NCBI GenBank assembly: GCA_964553405.1
Contig: CAZKLS010000066.1
Coordinates: forward strand, 1-15,083
Reading direction: 5' to 3'
Length of the DNA: 15,083 bases
Origin: DATIRA01 sp964553405
Lineage (GTDB): Bacteria; Pseudomonadota; Gammaproteobacteria; Steroidobacterales; Steroidobacteraceae
Positions 1 through 7,050 of the stretch are shown one piece after another (position 1 is the stretch's first letter; each line of letters starts with the position of its first letter). Both the position numbers and the translations under genes were made by a program. The notes below the pieces were generated by a model that ran no database searches, was not told the origin of the DNA, and saw only the letters and a program-made list of their open reading frames with translations.

Positions 1-356
1 GCGATCTTCCTGAGCACCGTCTTGTGCAGCCACATGTTCATCTTGGCGGACTCGGTCATCAGGTCGGCCGGGCAGCCGAGCTCGACCGCGAGTTCCTTCC
101 GCGCGCTGTAGCTGCTGTCGATGTCGAGCAGCTTCAGCAGGTCGACGATCGAGGTCTTCCAGTTCAGTTTCTGCGGATTCTTCGCCGCGAGGTCCTCGAG
201 TTGCGCAACGACGTCGACGACGGCGATCGGCTTCGGCGGCGGCGGGGCGGCCGGCGCGGCCGGTACCGGCGTCTGGACCTGTGCCGGTGGCGGAACAGTC
301 GCGGCTTCGGCCTTCTTGAGGCCGAGCTTTTCCATGATCGAGCTGAAGAAACCCAT
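1..356 (-). CDS. DUF3597 domain protein, partial (C-terminal end beyond left edge)
   Basis: Read on the minus strand from ATG at 356, giving 118 codons before the window ends; the stop codon is not in the window. Residues 1-15 are a short N-terminal segment (MGFFSSIMEKLGLKK), residues 20-43 are a Pro/Ala-rich linker, and residues 46-118 form the conserved domain with VDVVAQLEDLA, LNWKTSIVDLLKLLDID, SARKELAVELG and MNMWLHKTVL. This arrangement matches the DUF3597 family, small proteins of unknown function, often with a lysin-motif-like helical fold. The start is well supported: a strong Shine-Dalgarno AAGGAG (362-367 on the complement) lies 5 nt upstream. The Pro/Ala linker suggests a flexible tether between a short N-terminal helix and the globular domain. 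No function is assigned; the family match is confident. Confidence 0.85.
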   Translation of the reverse strand, partial: MGFFSSIMEKLGLKKAEAATVPPPAQVQTPVPAAPAAPPPPKPIAVVDVVAQLEDLAAKNPQKLNWKTSIVDLLKLLDIDSSYSARKELAVELGCPADLMTESAKMNMWLHKTVLRKI

Positions 357-579
357 GTCTACTCCTTGCGCTTGCTGTATTTCCCGGGACTGAACCGCCC
401 CGAACCAATAATTTAGACACAGTGTGCAGCCTGGCGCCAACCGTGGAAAGTCGCGAGCCGGCGCTCGCCCGCCGTTGATCGGTGGCCGTCCACGGCCGCG
501 GCTTCCCGCAACGCTGGTCCCGCGACCGGATCTGGGTTATCAAGGCCGCGCCAGCGCTGCCCGAGATCGGAGTCCCGTC

Positions 580-1242
580 GTGTCCCATCTGCCCTGTGTC
601 GAGCTCGAAACCCGTGAACCGGTCGATGCCTCGGTGATCTGGTTGCACGGCCTCGGCGCCGATGGCCACGACTTCGAGCCGATCGTGCCGGAGCTGCGGC
701 TGCCCGGCGATGCCGCGGTCCGATTCGTATTCCCGCATGCGCCGGTGATTCCCGTCACGATCAACGGCGGCATGCCGATGCGTGCCTGGTACGACATTCT
801 CGAGCTCAGCGTCGAGCGTCACGTGGACAAGGCACAGCTCAGTGCCTCGGCGCGCGCCGTCACGGCGCTGATCGACAGGGAGATCGAGCGCGGCGTCGAG
901 AGCACGCGCATCGTGCTGGCCGGGTTCTCGCAGGGCGGTGCGGTCGCATACGAGGCCGCGCTCCTCTATCCCCGGCCGCTGGCCGGACTGCTCGCGCTGT
1001 CTTCGTATTTCGCAACGGCGGGCTCGTTCGTGCCGCACGAGGCCAACGCCGACCTGGCCGTGCTGGTGTGCCACGGCACGCACGACCCGGTCGTGCCGGA
1101 GCCGCTGGGGCACAGCAGCTACCAGACTCTGCTCGCGATGGGGCATCCCGCCGAGTACCGGACCTACCCGATCGGCCACGAGGTCTGCCTCGAGGAAATC
1201 CAGGACGTGGCCCGCTGGCTCGGCACGCGGTTGCAGTTGTGA
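580..1242 (+). CDS. Carboxylesterase/phospholipase-family alpha/beta hydrolase (YpfH/EstB-like)
   Basis: 220-residue cytoplasmic serine hydrolase of the Abhydrolase_2 (phospholipase/carboxylesterase, acyl-protein-thioesterase-like) family, expected to hydrolyse small carboxylic or lysophospholipid esters. Visible landmarks: the oxyanion/early strand motif VIWLHGLGADGHDFEPIVPEL (split around residues 19-39), nucleophile elbow GFSQGG with Ser117, acid Asp169 in CHGTHDPVVP, and His200 in PIGHEV. No signal peptide. The frame is open to a GTG at 424, but GTG at 580 is chosen because conservation begins there (SHLPCVELE...), the length then equals the family norm, and GGAG lies at 569-572 with good spacing. 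The neighbours face away (DUF3597) or converge (DUF2058), so it is probably monocistronic. Physiological substrate unknown. Confidence 0.92.
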   Translation: MSHLPCVELETREPVDASVIWLHGLGADGHDFEPIVPELRLPGDAAVRFVFPHAPVIPVTINGGMPMRAWYDILELSVERHVDKAQLSASARAVTALIDREIERGVESTRIVLAGFSQGGAVAYEAALLYPRPLAGLLALSSYFATAGSFVPHEANADLAVLVCHGTHDPVVPEPLGHSSYQTLLAMGHPAEYRTYPIGHEVCLEEIQDVARWLGTRLQL

Positions 1243-1331
1243 ACCGCCCGGGTCGAAGCGCGGCGGAGCCGTGATTGCGCCGTGCATCGCCGCCGGAGAG
1301 CACGCGACCGCGGATGTCCTGAGGGCGCCGG

Positions 1332-1877
1332 TCACCAGACCAGGTCGTCAGGCACCTCGAAGCCCTTGTACCAGTCCTCGTTCTCCGTCTGCGCGCCGGT
1401 CTGCGACTCGAGCGGGACCAGCGCGTCTGCATGCCGTTCGCGTACCCGGTCGGCCGAGGTCGCGAGCAGGAGCTCGTAGCGTCCGGCGCAGCGTACCAGC
1501 AGGACTTCGCCGCGCACGATCTGCCCGCGCAGCGCCGGATCCACCGGCACGCGGCGCACCTTGCCGCCGTCGACGAAGTTGAAATAGTCGTCGCTCTCGG
1601 GCTTCGGCAGTCGCAGCTGATCGAGCAGTTGCCTGAGCTCGGCTTCGCGTGCCTTCGCTTCGGCCCGCTGCTGCCGCCGGCGATTGAGCTCGCGGTCGCG
1701 CTCGGCCTTGGCCGCGAGTCCCGGGTCCGGCGCCGACTGGGCACGCGCGGCTCGATCCTTCTTCGGGCGCTTGCCTTGCCGGTACTTCTGCTGGCCGGAC
1801 TCGCGCTCGGCCTGCCGGGCCTGCTTCTCGCTGACGAGGCCGGCCTTCAGCAACTGGTCGCGTAGGGACTCGCTCAT
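1332..1877 (-). CDS. DUF2058 family protein (YaiL-like)
   Basis: 181-residue cytoplasmic protein of the DUF2058 family, whose E. coli member is YaiL. The N-terminus SLRDQLLKAGLVSEKQA (4-20) and the C-terminal VPDDLVW (175-181) are the family's diagnostic ends. Residues about 20-85 are extremely rich in Arg, Lys, Glu, Gln and Ala and should form a long charged coiled coil that may bind nucleic acid. Residues 97-158 form a small conserved domain (DYFNFVDGGKVRRVPVDPALRGQIVRGEVLLVRCAGRYEL, in parts). The biochemical function is not established. It starts 8 nt after the stop of the VOC gene on the same strand, so the two are probably co-transcribed. The family is typical of Gammaproteobacteria, one of the better taxonomic hints in the window. 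Confidence 0.93.
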   Translation of the reverse strand: MSESLRDQLLKAGLVSEKQARQAERESGQQKYRQGKRPKKDRAARAQSAPDPGLAAKAERDRELNRRRQQRAEAKAREAELRQLLDQLRLPKPESDDYFNFVDGGKVRRVPVDPALRGQIVRGEVLLVRCAGRYELLLATSADRVRERHADALVPLESQTGAQTENEDWYKGFEVPDDLVW

Positions 1878-1885
1878 GCCCGGCC

Positions 1886-2314
1886 TCAGCGCGCGAACAG
1901 CCGTGACGGGTCGCGAAACGCCTTGAATTCGAGCGCGTTTCCCGATGGGTCATAGAGGAAGAACGTGGCCTGCTCGCCCACCTGGCCGGCGAAGCGGACG
2001 TAGGGCTCGATGACGAACTCGGTGCCGCGGCTGCGCAGCCGCGAGGCGAGCGCCTGCCAGTCGTCCCAAGTCAGCACGACCCCGAAATGCGGCACCGGCA
2101 CGTCCTTGCCGTCCACGGCATTGCGGGTCCGCACGGCCGGCGCAGCACCGCGGTCGAGATGCACGACGAGCTGGTGGCCGAAGAAGTCGAAGTCCACCCA
2201 GTGCTCGCTGCTGCGCCCTTCCGCGCAGCCGAACACCTCGCCGTAGAATGCGCGCGCGGCCCCGAGATCCTGCACCGGTATCGCGAGGTGAAAGGGGGCG
2301 AGGGCGGGTGACAT
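1886..2314 (-). CDS. VOC superfamily protein (glyoxalase/dioxygenase fold)
   Basis: 142-residue vicinal-oxygen-chelate protein. It has the paired beta-alpha-beta-beta-beta modules: module 1 begins FHLAIPVQDLGAARAFYGEVFGC (residues 8-30), module 2 begins HFGVVLTWDDWQALASRL (77-94) and ends FFLYDPSGNALEFKAF (118-133). Candidate metal ligands are His9, His52, His77 and Glu129, consistent with an intact metal site. The start at 2314 is preferred over an in-frame start further upstream at 2569 because the fold begins immediately after it and the extension would run through the divergent intergenic region and the neighbouring gene. Members include glyoxalases, dioxygenases and resistance proteins; substrate unknown. 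Followed after 8 nt by the DUF2058 gene, likely one transcript, and divergent from the 2409 operon. Confidence 0.88.
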   Translation of the reverse strand: MSPALAPFHLAIPVQDLGAARAFYGEVFGCAEGRSSEHWVDFDFFGHQLVVHLDRGAAPAVRTRNAVDGKDVPVPHFGVVLTWDDWQALASRLRSRGTEFVIEPYVRFAGQVGEQATFFLYDPSGNALEFKAFRDPSRLFAR

Positions 2315-2408
2315 CGGCGGCTCCGTCGTTGCGCAATCGGCGAGTGAGCCGGCATTGTCCGGCAGGACGCGCGAGGTGACCAGTCTCGACGGTATCCTTT
2401 CCGCAATC

Positions 2409-2921
2409 ATGACCACCCGCAGCCAGTCCCGTGTCAGGCGCAGCCCCGTCACGATCGTCAGTGGGGGCCAGACCGGTGTCGATCGCGGGGCGCTGGATGC
2501 GGCGCTGGCGCTTGGGGCACCCTGCGGCGGCTGGTGCCCGCAGGGGCGGCTCGCCGAGGACGGGGTCATCGACGCACGCTACCCGCTGCGGGAACTGCCC
2601 GGCGGGGGCTACCTCGAGCGGACGCGTCGAAACGTGCTCGACAGCGACGGCACGGTGGTCGTCACCTTCGGCCCGCCCAGTGGCGGCACAGCCCGGACGA
2701 TCGGGTTCTGCCGGGAATTTGGCCGGCCAGTGCTGGTCATTGATGCGGTCGTGACCGATCCGGCCGCGGCGGCGGGGGAACTCGCGGGTTTCCTCGAGCG
2801 CGAGTCGATCCGCAGGCTCAATGTCGCGGGTCCCCGCGCAAGCGGCGAGCCGGGCGCTTATGCTTACGCGCGCGCGCTGGTGAGCGCAGTGCTCGTGCTT
2901 CGAAGCGGGGAGGATCGATGA
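2409..2921 (+). CDS. SLOG-like 'putative molybdenum carrier' family protein
   Basis: 170-residue protein matching the MoCo_carrier family (PF12694), part of the Rossmannoid SLOG/LOG-like nucleotide-binding group. Diagnostic segments: TIVSGGQTGVDRGALDAALALG (within residues 15-36), GGWCPQGRLAEDG (40-52), IDARYPLRE (54-62), the glycine motif GPPSGGT (88-94), and the C-terminal LNVAGPRASGEPG (137-149). The family name comes from structural genomics rather than demonstrated molybdenum-cofactor transport, so a nucleotide or nucleotide-derived ligand is the safer expectation. Start ATG 2409 places the first strand at residue 13; a further upstream in-frame start at 2355 lacks support. First gene of the run; its stop overlaps the start of the GST gene by 4 nt (ATGA at 2918), indicating translational coupling. 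Confidence 0.85.
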   Translation: MTTRSQSRVRRSPVTIVSGGQTGVDRGALDAALALGAPCGGWCPQGRLAEDGVIDARYPLRELPGGGYLERTRRNVLDSDGTVVVTFGPPSGGTARTIGFCREFGRPVLVIDAVVTDPAAAAGELAGFLERESIRRLNVAGPRASGEPGAYAYARALVSAVLVLRSGEDR

Positions 2922-3553
2922 CCGTCAATCGCAACGTGGACTTCTACCATGCGCCGCACACGCGCTCCACCGGCGTGCTGACGCTGCTGGAGGAGCTGGG
3001 CGCCGAGTACCGGCTGCGGCTGCTCGACATGAAGGCCGCGGAACAGCGTGAAGCCGGGTACCTCGCCGTGAACCCGATGGGCAAGGTGCCGGCGATCGTG
3101 CACGACGGCGCGCTGGTGACTGAGCAGGTTGCAGTGTACCTGTACCTTGCGGACCTCTACCCGGAGGCCGGACTCGCGCCCGCGATCGGCGATCCGCTGC
3201 GCGGCCCGTACCTGCGCTGGATGGCCTTCTACGGTTCCTGCTTCGAGCCCGCGGTCGTCGATCGCGCGCAGCAGCGTACGCCGGCGCCGGCGTCGATGTC
3301 GCCGTACGGCGACTGGGACACCGTGATCAGCGTGCTGAAGGATCAGCTCTCGCCGGGTCCCTGGCTGCTGGGCGAGCGGTTCACGGCGGCCGACGTGCTG
3401 TGGGGCACGGCGCTCGCCTGGACCACTTCATTCGGCCTGGTGCCGCTCGACTCGCCGATCCGTGAGTACATCGAGCGCGTCGGCGCGCGACCGGCCTTCC
3501 AGCGGGTCCGTGAGCGCGAAGCGGAACTCGCCGCTCTGCAGGCGGCAAAGTGA
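2918..3553 (+). CDS. Glutathione S-transferase family protein
   Basis: 211-residue soluble GST-fold protein. Residues 5-82 are the thioredoxin-like glutathione domain with the cis-Pro motif KVPAIV (56-61) and the gamma-glutamyl-contact motif TEQ (68-70) in place of the more frequent TES. Residues about 90-205 are the all-helical domain with the folding N-capping box FTAADVLW (155-162, Thr156/Asp159). Ser17 within HTRST is the likely position of the thiol-activating residue, but the class cannot be fixed by eye. Possible roles: conjugation, thiol-dependent isomerisation or reduction of a pathway intermediate. It is coupled by 4-nt overlaps to both neighbours (ATGA at 2918; GTGA at 3550), so it belongs functionally with the SLOG-like and ATP-grasp genes. 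Confidence 0.92.
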   Translation: MTVNRNVDFYHAPHTRSTGVLTLLEELGAEYRLRLLDMKAAEQREAGYLAVNPMGKVPAIVHDGALVTEQVAVYLYLADLYPEAGLAPAIGDPLRGPYLRWMAFYGSCFEPAVVDRAQQRTPAPASMSPYGDWDTVISVLKDQLSPGPWLLGERFTAADVLWGTALAWTTSFGLVPLDSPIREYIERVGARPAFQRVREREAELAALQAAK

Positions 3554-4503
3554 GCGGTGCCGGGCGCCCGGCGCAGGTCGCGCTCGTCACCGCCCGCGAA
3601 GCGCTGCCGCTCGATCAGGACCTCCCGCCGCTCGAGTCGGCGCTCGCCGAATCCGGCGTCGAGGTGTCGACGCCCTGCTGGGACGATCAGGACGTCGACT
3701 GGCGCCGGTTCGATCTCGCCGTGCTGCGCTCAACCTGGGACTACGTCGATCGGATCGGCGAGTTTCTCGACTGGGCGGAGCGCTGCGCGCGGCAGACGCG
3801 ACTGGTGAATCCCCCGGACGTGGTTCGCTGGAACACGGACAAGCACTACCTGGCCGAGCTCGCCGGCCGCCGCGTGCCGGTCGTGCCCACGGCTTTCGTC
3901 GAGCCCGGCGCACGGGCCGGCGAGGCGCTCGAGGACTTCCTCGCCGGCCGCGGCGCAGCGATGAGCGCCGGAGTCCGTGGCCCGTTCGCGGAATTCGTCG
4001 TGAAGCCGGCGGTCGGCGCGGGATCGAAGGACACCGCGCGTTACCGGCGCACCGAGCGGGCGAGGGCCCTCGGGCACCTCGAGTCGCTGCTGGCCGGGCG
4101 CCGCAGCGCGATGCTGCAGCCTTACCTGGATGCCGTGGATGCGCAGGGTGAGACCGCGATCATCTACTTCGGGGGCCGTTACAGTCACGCGATCCGCAAG
4201 GGTCCGCTACTCGAACTCGATGCCGGACTGGTCGAGGGCCTGTTCGCGCCGGAAGAGATCACGCCGCGCGAGCCGGAACCCGACGAGCATGCCGTCGCTG
4301 CCGCGGCCTACCGTGCATTGCCGTTCGAGGCGCCGGCTTACGCACGCATCGACCTGGTTCGGGACGCCGACGGCGCCCCGCGGGTCCTCGAGCTCGAGCT
4401 GACCGAGCCGTCGCTGTTCTTCACGCATGCGCCGGCCTCCGCGCGCCGATTCGCCGACGTGCTGCTCGCGCTGACGGCACGGGGGAGTGGCACGGCCCAA
4501 TGA
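3550..4503 (+). CDS. ATP-grasp superfamily ligase (RimK-/DcsG-like)
   Basis: 317-residue protein with ATP-grasp architecture. The pre-ATP-grasp Rossmann-like domain covers about 8-95 (LAVLRSTWDYVDRIGEFLDWAE, 57-78 in part; NPPDVVRWNTDKHYL, 87-101). The ATP-grasp core has Lys98, Lys152 (FVVKPAVGAGSKDT), the hinge QPYLD (190-194), Glu201, the ARID motif (265-268) and acidic metal ligands in ELELTEPSLFF (281-291). This pattern is shared with the family of DcsG, the cyclo-ligase of D-cycloserine synthesis. Reaction expected: ATP-dependent carboxylate activation and ligation to an amine or thiol, or intramolecular cyclisation; the substrate is unknown. GTG start 3550 overlaps the GST stop by 4 nt, and its own stop overlaps the NRAMP start by 4 nt. 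Confidence 0.85.
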   Translation: MSGAGRPAQVALVTAREALPLDQDLPPLESALAESGVEVSTPCWDDQDVDWRRFDLAVLRSTWDYVDRIGEFLDWAERCARQTRLVNPPDVVRWNTDKHYLAELAGRRVPVVPTAFVEPGARAGEALEDFLAGRGAAMSAGVRGPFAEFVVKPAVGAGSKDTARYRRTERARALGHLESLLAGRRSAMLQPYLDAVDAQGETAIIYFGGRYSHAIRKGPLLELDAGLVEGLFAPEEITPREPEPDEHAVAAAAYRALPFEAPAYARIDLVRDADGAPRVLELELTEPSLFFTHAPASARRFADVLLALTARGSGTAQ

Positions 4504-5705
4504 AATGGCGTCGACGCTTCGGGCCGGGCTTCCTGGTGGCGGCTGCGTTCATCGGGCCCGGCACGGTCACGACGGCGAGTCTCGCGGGCGCCAGGCAGGG
4601 CTATGCGCTCGCATGGGCGATCCTCGCGGCGGTCCTGGCCACGCTGGTGCTGCAGGAGATGGCGGCGCGCCTCGGCTCGGTGGGTCGCATGGGGCTCGGC
4701 GAGGCGCTGCGGGCAAGCTTTCCCACGGCCTGGCTGCGCGCCGCGGCGATCGGGCTCGCGCTGGTGGCGATCACCTTCGGCAACGCTGCCTACCAGGCCG
4801 GTAACCTGACCGGCGCGGCGCTGGGCATGGAATCGCTCGCGGGCGGTTCGCGGACCACGTGGGCTCTGGCCTGTGCCGCGGTCGCGGCGCTGCTGCTCGG
4901 CAGCGGCATCTACCGCGTCGTCGAGTTGGCGCTGATCGCGCTGGTGGGGCTGATGAGTTTCGTATTCGTTGCCACGGCGCTGCTGATCCGGCCCGACCCG
5001 GTCGAGCTCGCCGACGCGATACTCCATCCGCGCGTACCGCAAGGATCGGGGCTGCTGGTGCTGGCCCTGGTCGGGACGACGGTCGTGCCGTACAACCTGT
5101 TCCTGCACGCCGCGGCCGTGCGTGAGAAATGGCGTGATCGCGGCTCTTCCGAGGCGCTGGGCGAGGCGCGGCTCGACAGCCTCGCCGCCGTGACGTTGGG
5201 CGGCGTGATCACGCTGGCGATCCTGTTGACAGCCGTACCGCTGCATCTGGCGTCGCTCGAGGTCGGGGGAGTCGCGGACATGGCGCTGCAACTCGAGCCG
5301 CTGCTCGGAACCGCGGCGCGCTGGCTGTTCGCGCTCGGACTGTTCGCTGCCGGGCTCACCTCGGCGATCACTGCGCCGCTGGCCGCAGCCTGGGCCACCT
5401 CAGGGCTGCTCGGCTGGAAGGCGGACATGAAGAGCCCGCGCTTCCGGATGGTCTGGATGATCATCATCGCGGTCGGGGCTTTTTTCGCCGCGAGTGGCAG
5501 CAGGCCGCTGCAGGCGATCCTGCTCGCGCAGGCGGCGAACGGGCTGCTGTTGCCCGTCGTCGCCGGGTTCCTGCTCTGGGTGATGAACCGGCCAGAGGTC
5601 GTCGGAGCGGCGGTGAACCGCTGGCGCTCCAACCTCGCCGGAGCGATCGTCGTGCTGTTCGCGACTGCGCTGGGCCTTTCCGGCGTTTACCGTGCGCTCG
5701 GTTGA
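4500..5705 (+). CDS. NRAMP-family transporter with non-canonical metal site
   Basis: 401-residue polytopic inner-membrane protein with about 11 hydrophobic segments and the NRAMP/SLC11 LeuT-type fold. TM1 region is FIGPGTVTTASLAG (17-30), followed by LQEMAARLG (51-59); TM6 region is GTTVVPYNLFLH (192-203). In characterised NRAMPs the TM1 motif is DPGN and the TM6 motif is MPHN; here they are GPGT (19-22) and VPYN (196-199). The Asp, Asn and Met side chains that coordinate Mn2+/Fe2+ in structures such as DraNramp, and the adjacent His, are therefore all replaced. The fold assignment is firm, but Mn2+ or Fe2+ transport should not be assumed; the protein belongs to a divergent NRAMP-related clade. 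Start ATG 4500 overlaps the ATP-grasp stop (ATGA). Last of four overlapping genes. Confidence 0.9.
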   Translation: MKWRRRFGPGFLVAAAFIGPGTVTTASLAGARQGYALAWAILAAVLATLVLQEMAARLGSVGRMGLGEALRASFPTAWLRAAAIGLALVAITFGNAAYQAGNLTGAALGMESLAGGSRTTWALACAAVAALLLGSGIYRVVELALIALVGLMSFVFVATALLIRPDPVELADAILHPRVPQGSGLLVLALVGTTVVPYNLFLHAAAVREKWRDRGSSEALGEARLDSLAAVTLGGVITLAILLTAVPLHLASLEVGGVADMALQLEPLLGTAARWLFALGLFAAGLTSAITAPLAAAWATSGLLGWKADMKSPRFRMVWMIIIAVGAFFAASGSRPLQAILLAQAANGLLLPVVAGFLLWVMNRPEVVGAAVNRWRSNLAGAIVVLFATALGLSGVYRALG

Positions 5706-5738
5706 GCGTCGTCGCAGAAGCGCCCGATGCCGTAAACT

Positions 5739-5761
5739 CTCCGGCCCCCACGGAGCCGGAG
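5739..5761 (+). promoter_or_regulatory. Hairpin covering the ribosome-binding site of the amidohydrolase gene
   Basis: A perfect 7-bp inverted repeat, CTCCGGC (5739-5745) and GCCGGAG (5755-5761), encloses a 9-nt loop. The GGAG Shine-Dalgarno (5758-5761, 8 nt before ATG 5770) lies inside the right arm, so folding would hide it. It sits in the 64-nt gap after the NRAMP stop. The repeat is seen directly; a regulatory effect is inferred, and chance repeats are common in GC-rich DNA. A second GGAG-type sequence (CGGAG, 5751-5755) is partly in the loop and could allow residual initiation. Confidence 0.4.
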
Positions 5762-5769
5762 TCCTCAGC

Positions 5770-7050
5770 ATGCACCAGACGTTACTCGCAGTCGGCCTCG
5801 CGTTGTTCGCGCTGCCCGCGGCTGCCGAGACCTACGCGCTCAACTGCGGAGAGCTGTTCGACTCGAAGGCGGCGCGCCTGGTCGGCGCGCGAACGATCGT
5901 GACGACCGACGGCCGGATCAGCCAGGTCCTGCCTGCGGGGACGCCGGTGCCCGGTGCTATGGCCGTGGACCTGGCCGGCCAGACCTGCATGCCGGGCTGG
6001 ATCGACCTGCACGTGCACCTGGGCCAGCAGTCGAGCCCGCAGAGCTACACCGAGCGCCTGCGTCTCGACGACGTGGATTTCGCGTTCCGCTCGGTGGGCT
6101 ACGCGGAGAAGACGCTTCTGGCAGGATTCACGACCGTGCGCGACCTCGGGGGCGAGGTGACGCCGCACCTGCGCGACGCGATCAACCAGGGCTACGTGAT
6201 CGGCCCGCGCATCTACGCCGCCGGCAAGTCGATCGCGACGACCGGCGGCCATGCCGATCCGCGCAACGGACTGAACTCGGTGCTCGCCTACGCACTCGGC
6301 CCAGCGGGCCCGACCGAGGGTGTGATCAACGGGCCGAGCGATGCGCGCCAGGCCGTGCGCCAGCGATACAAGGACGGCTCCGACGTGATCAAGATCACCG
6401 CGACCGGCGGTGTGCTCAGCTACGCGAAGAGCGGTGACGCGCCGCAGTTCACGCCGGACGAGGTCAAGGCCGTCGTCGAGACTGCGCGCGACTACGGCTA
6501 CACCGTCGCGGCACACGCCCATGGCAAGGAGGGCATGAAGCGGGCCGTGGAGGCGGGCGTGACCTCGATAGAGCACGGCACATACATGGACGATGAGATC
6601 TTCGCGCTGATGAAGAAGCATGGCACCTGGTACGTGCCGACGATCACGGCCGGCAAGTTCGTCGCCGAGAAGGCCCAGCAGCCGGGGTATTTCCCCGAGA
6701 TCGTCCGTCCCAAGGCGCTGCGGATCGGCGCCAGGATCTCCGAGACGTTCGCCGCCGCCTACAAGGCCGGCGTCAGGATCGCGTTCGGCACCGACATGGG
6801 CGTCGGTCCGCACGGCGACAACGCGCTCGAGTTCGGCTACATGGTCGAGGCGGGAATGCCACCGGCCGCGGCGCTGCAGGCGGCGACCTATTCGGCCGCG
6901 CAGGTCCTGGTCGCGGAGGACCTCGGCCAGCTGCAGCCAGGATTTCGCGCCGACGTGGTCGCGGTGCCCGGCAATCCGCTCACCGACATCTCGCTCACGC
7001 GCAAGGTCAGCTTCGTGATGAAGGACGGGACGATCTACCTGCGACCATGA
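5770..7050 (+). CDS. Exported metal-dependent amidohydrolase (Xaa-Pro/Xaa-Arg dipeptidase-like)
   Basis: 426 residues. Residues 1-19 are a Sec-type signal peptide (short n-region, Leu-rich core, cleavage near PAAA/ET), so it probably acts in the periplasm. It is an amidohydrolase-superfamily protein of the imidazolonepropionase/prolidase-like subgroup: HxH motif IDLHVHLG (78-85; His81, His83), TTVRDLGG (121-128), candidate carboxylated Lys208 in VIKITATGG, His249 and neighbouring His251 in AAHAHG, His269 in SIEHGTYMDD, and Asp342 in FGTDMG. All binuclear-zinc positions appear intact. Related proteins cleave dipeptides with C-terminal Pro, Arg or Lys. ATG 5770 is chosen over an in-frame start at 5692 because the signal peptide begins there. 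It overlaps the next gene by 4 nt (ATGA), suggesting a coupled pair with the barrel-like protein. Confidence 0.9.
   Translation: MHQTLLAVGLALFALPAAAETYALNCGELFDSKAARLVGARTIVTTDGRISQVLPAGTPVPGAMAVDLAGQTCMPGWIDLHVHLGQQSSPQSYTERLRLDDVDFAFRSVGYAEKTLLAGFTTVRDLGGEVTPHLRDAINQGYVIGPRIYAAGKSIATTGGHADPRNGLNSVLAYALGPAGPTEGVINGPSDARQAVRQRYKDGSDVIKITATGGVLSYAKSGDAPQFTPDEVKAVVETARDYGYTVAAHAHGKEGMKRAVEAGVTSIEHGTYMDDEIFALMKKHGTWYVPTITAGKFVAEKAQQPGYFPEIVRPKALRIGARISETFAAAYKAGVRIAFGTDMGVGPHGDNALEFGYMVEAGMPPAAALQAATYSAAQVLVAEDLGQLQPGFRADVVAVPGNPLTDISLTRKVSFVMKDGTIYLRP

Noticed and set aside
424..579. N-terminal extension of the esterase from GTG 424
   Set aside because: The extension is Arg/Pro-rich and unrelated to the family. 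The GTG at 580 has a good ribosome-binding site and gives the usual length.
1243..1331. Possible bidirectional terminator between the esterase and DUF2058 genes
   Set aside because: Only a 6-bp CGGCGG/CCGCCG pair with a loop of more than 20 nt and no T-run; nothing convincing.
4338..5291. Minus-strand frame of 317 codons opposite the ATP-grasp/NRAMP junction
   Set aside because: Arg/Gln/His-rich without motifs and opposite two conserved genes.
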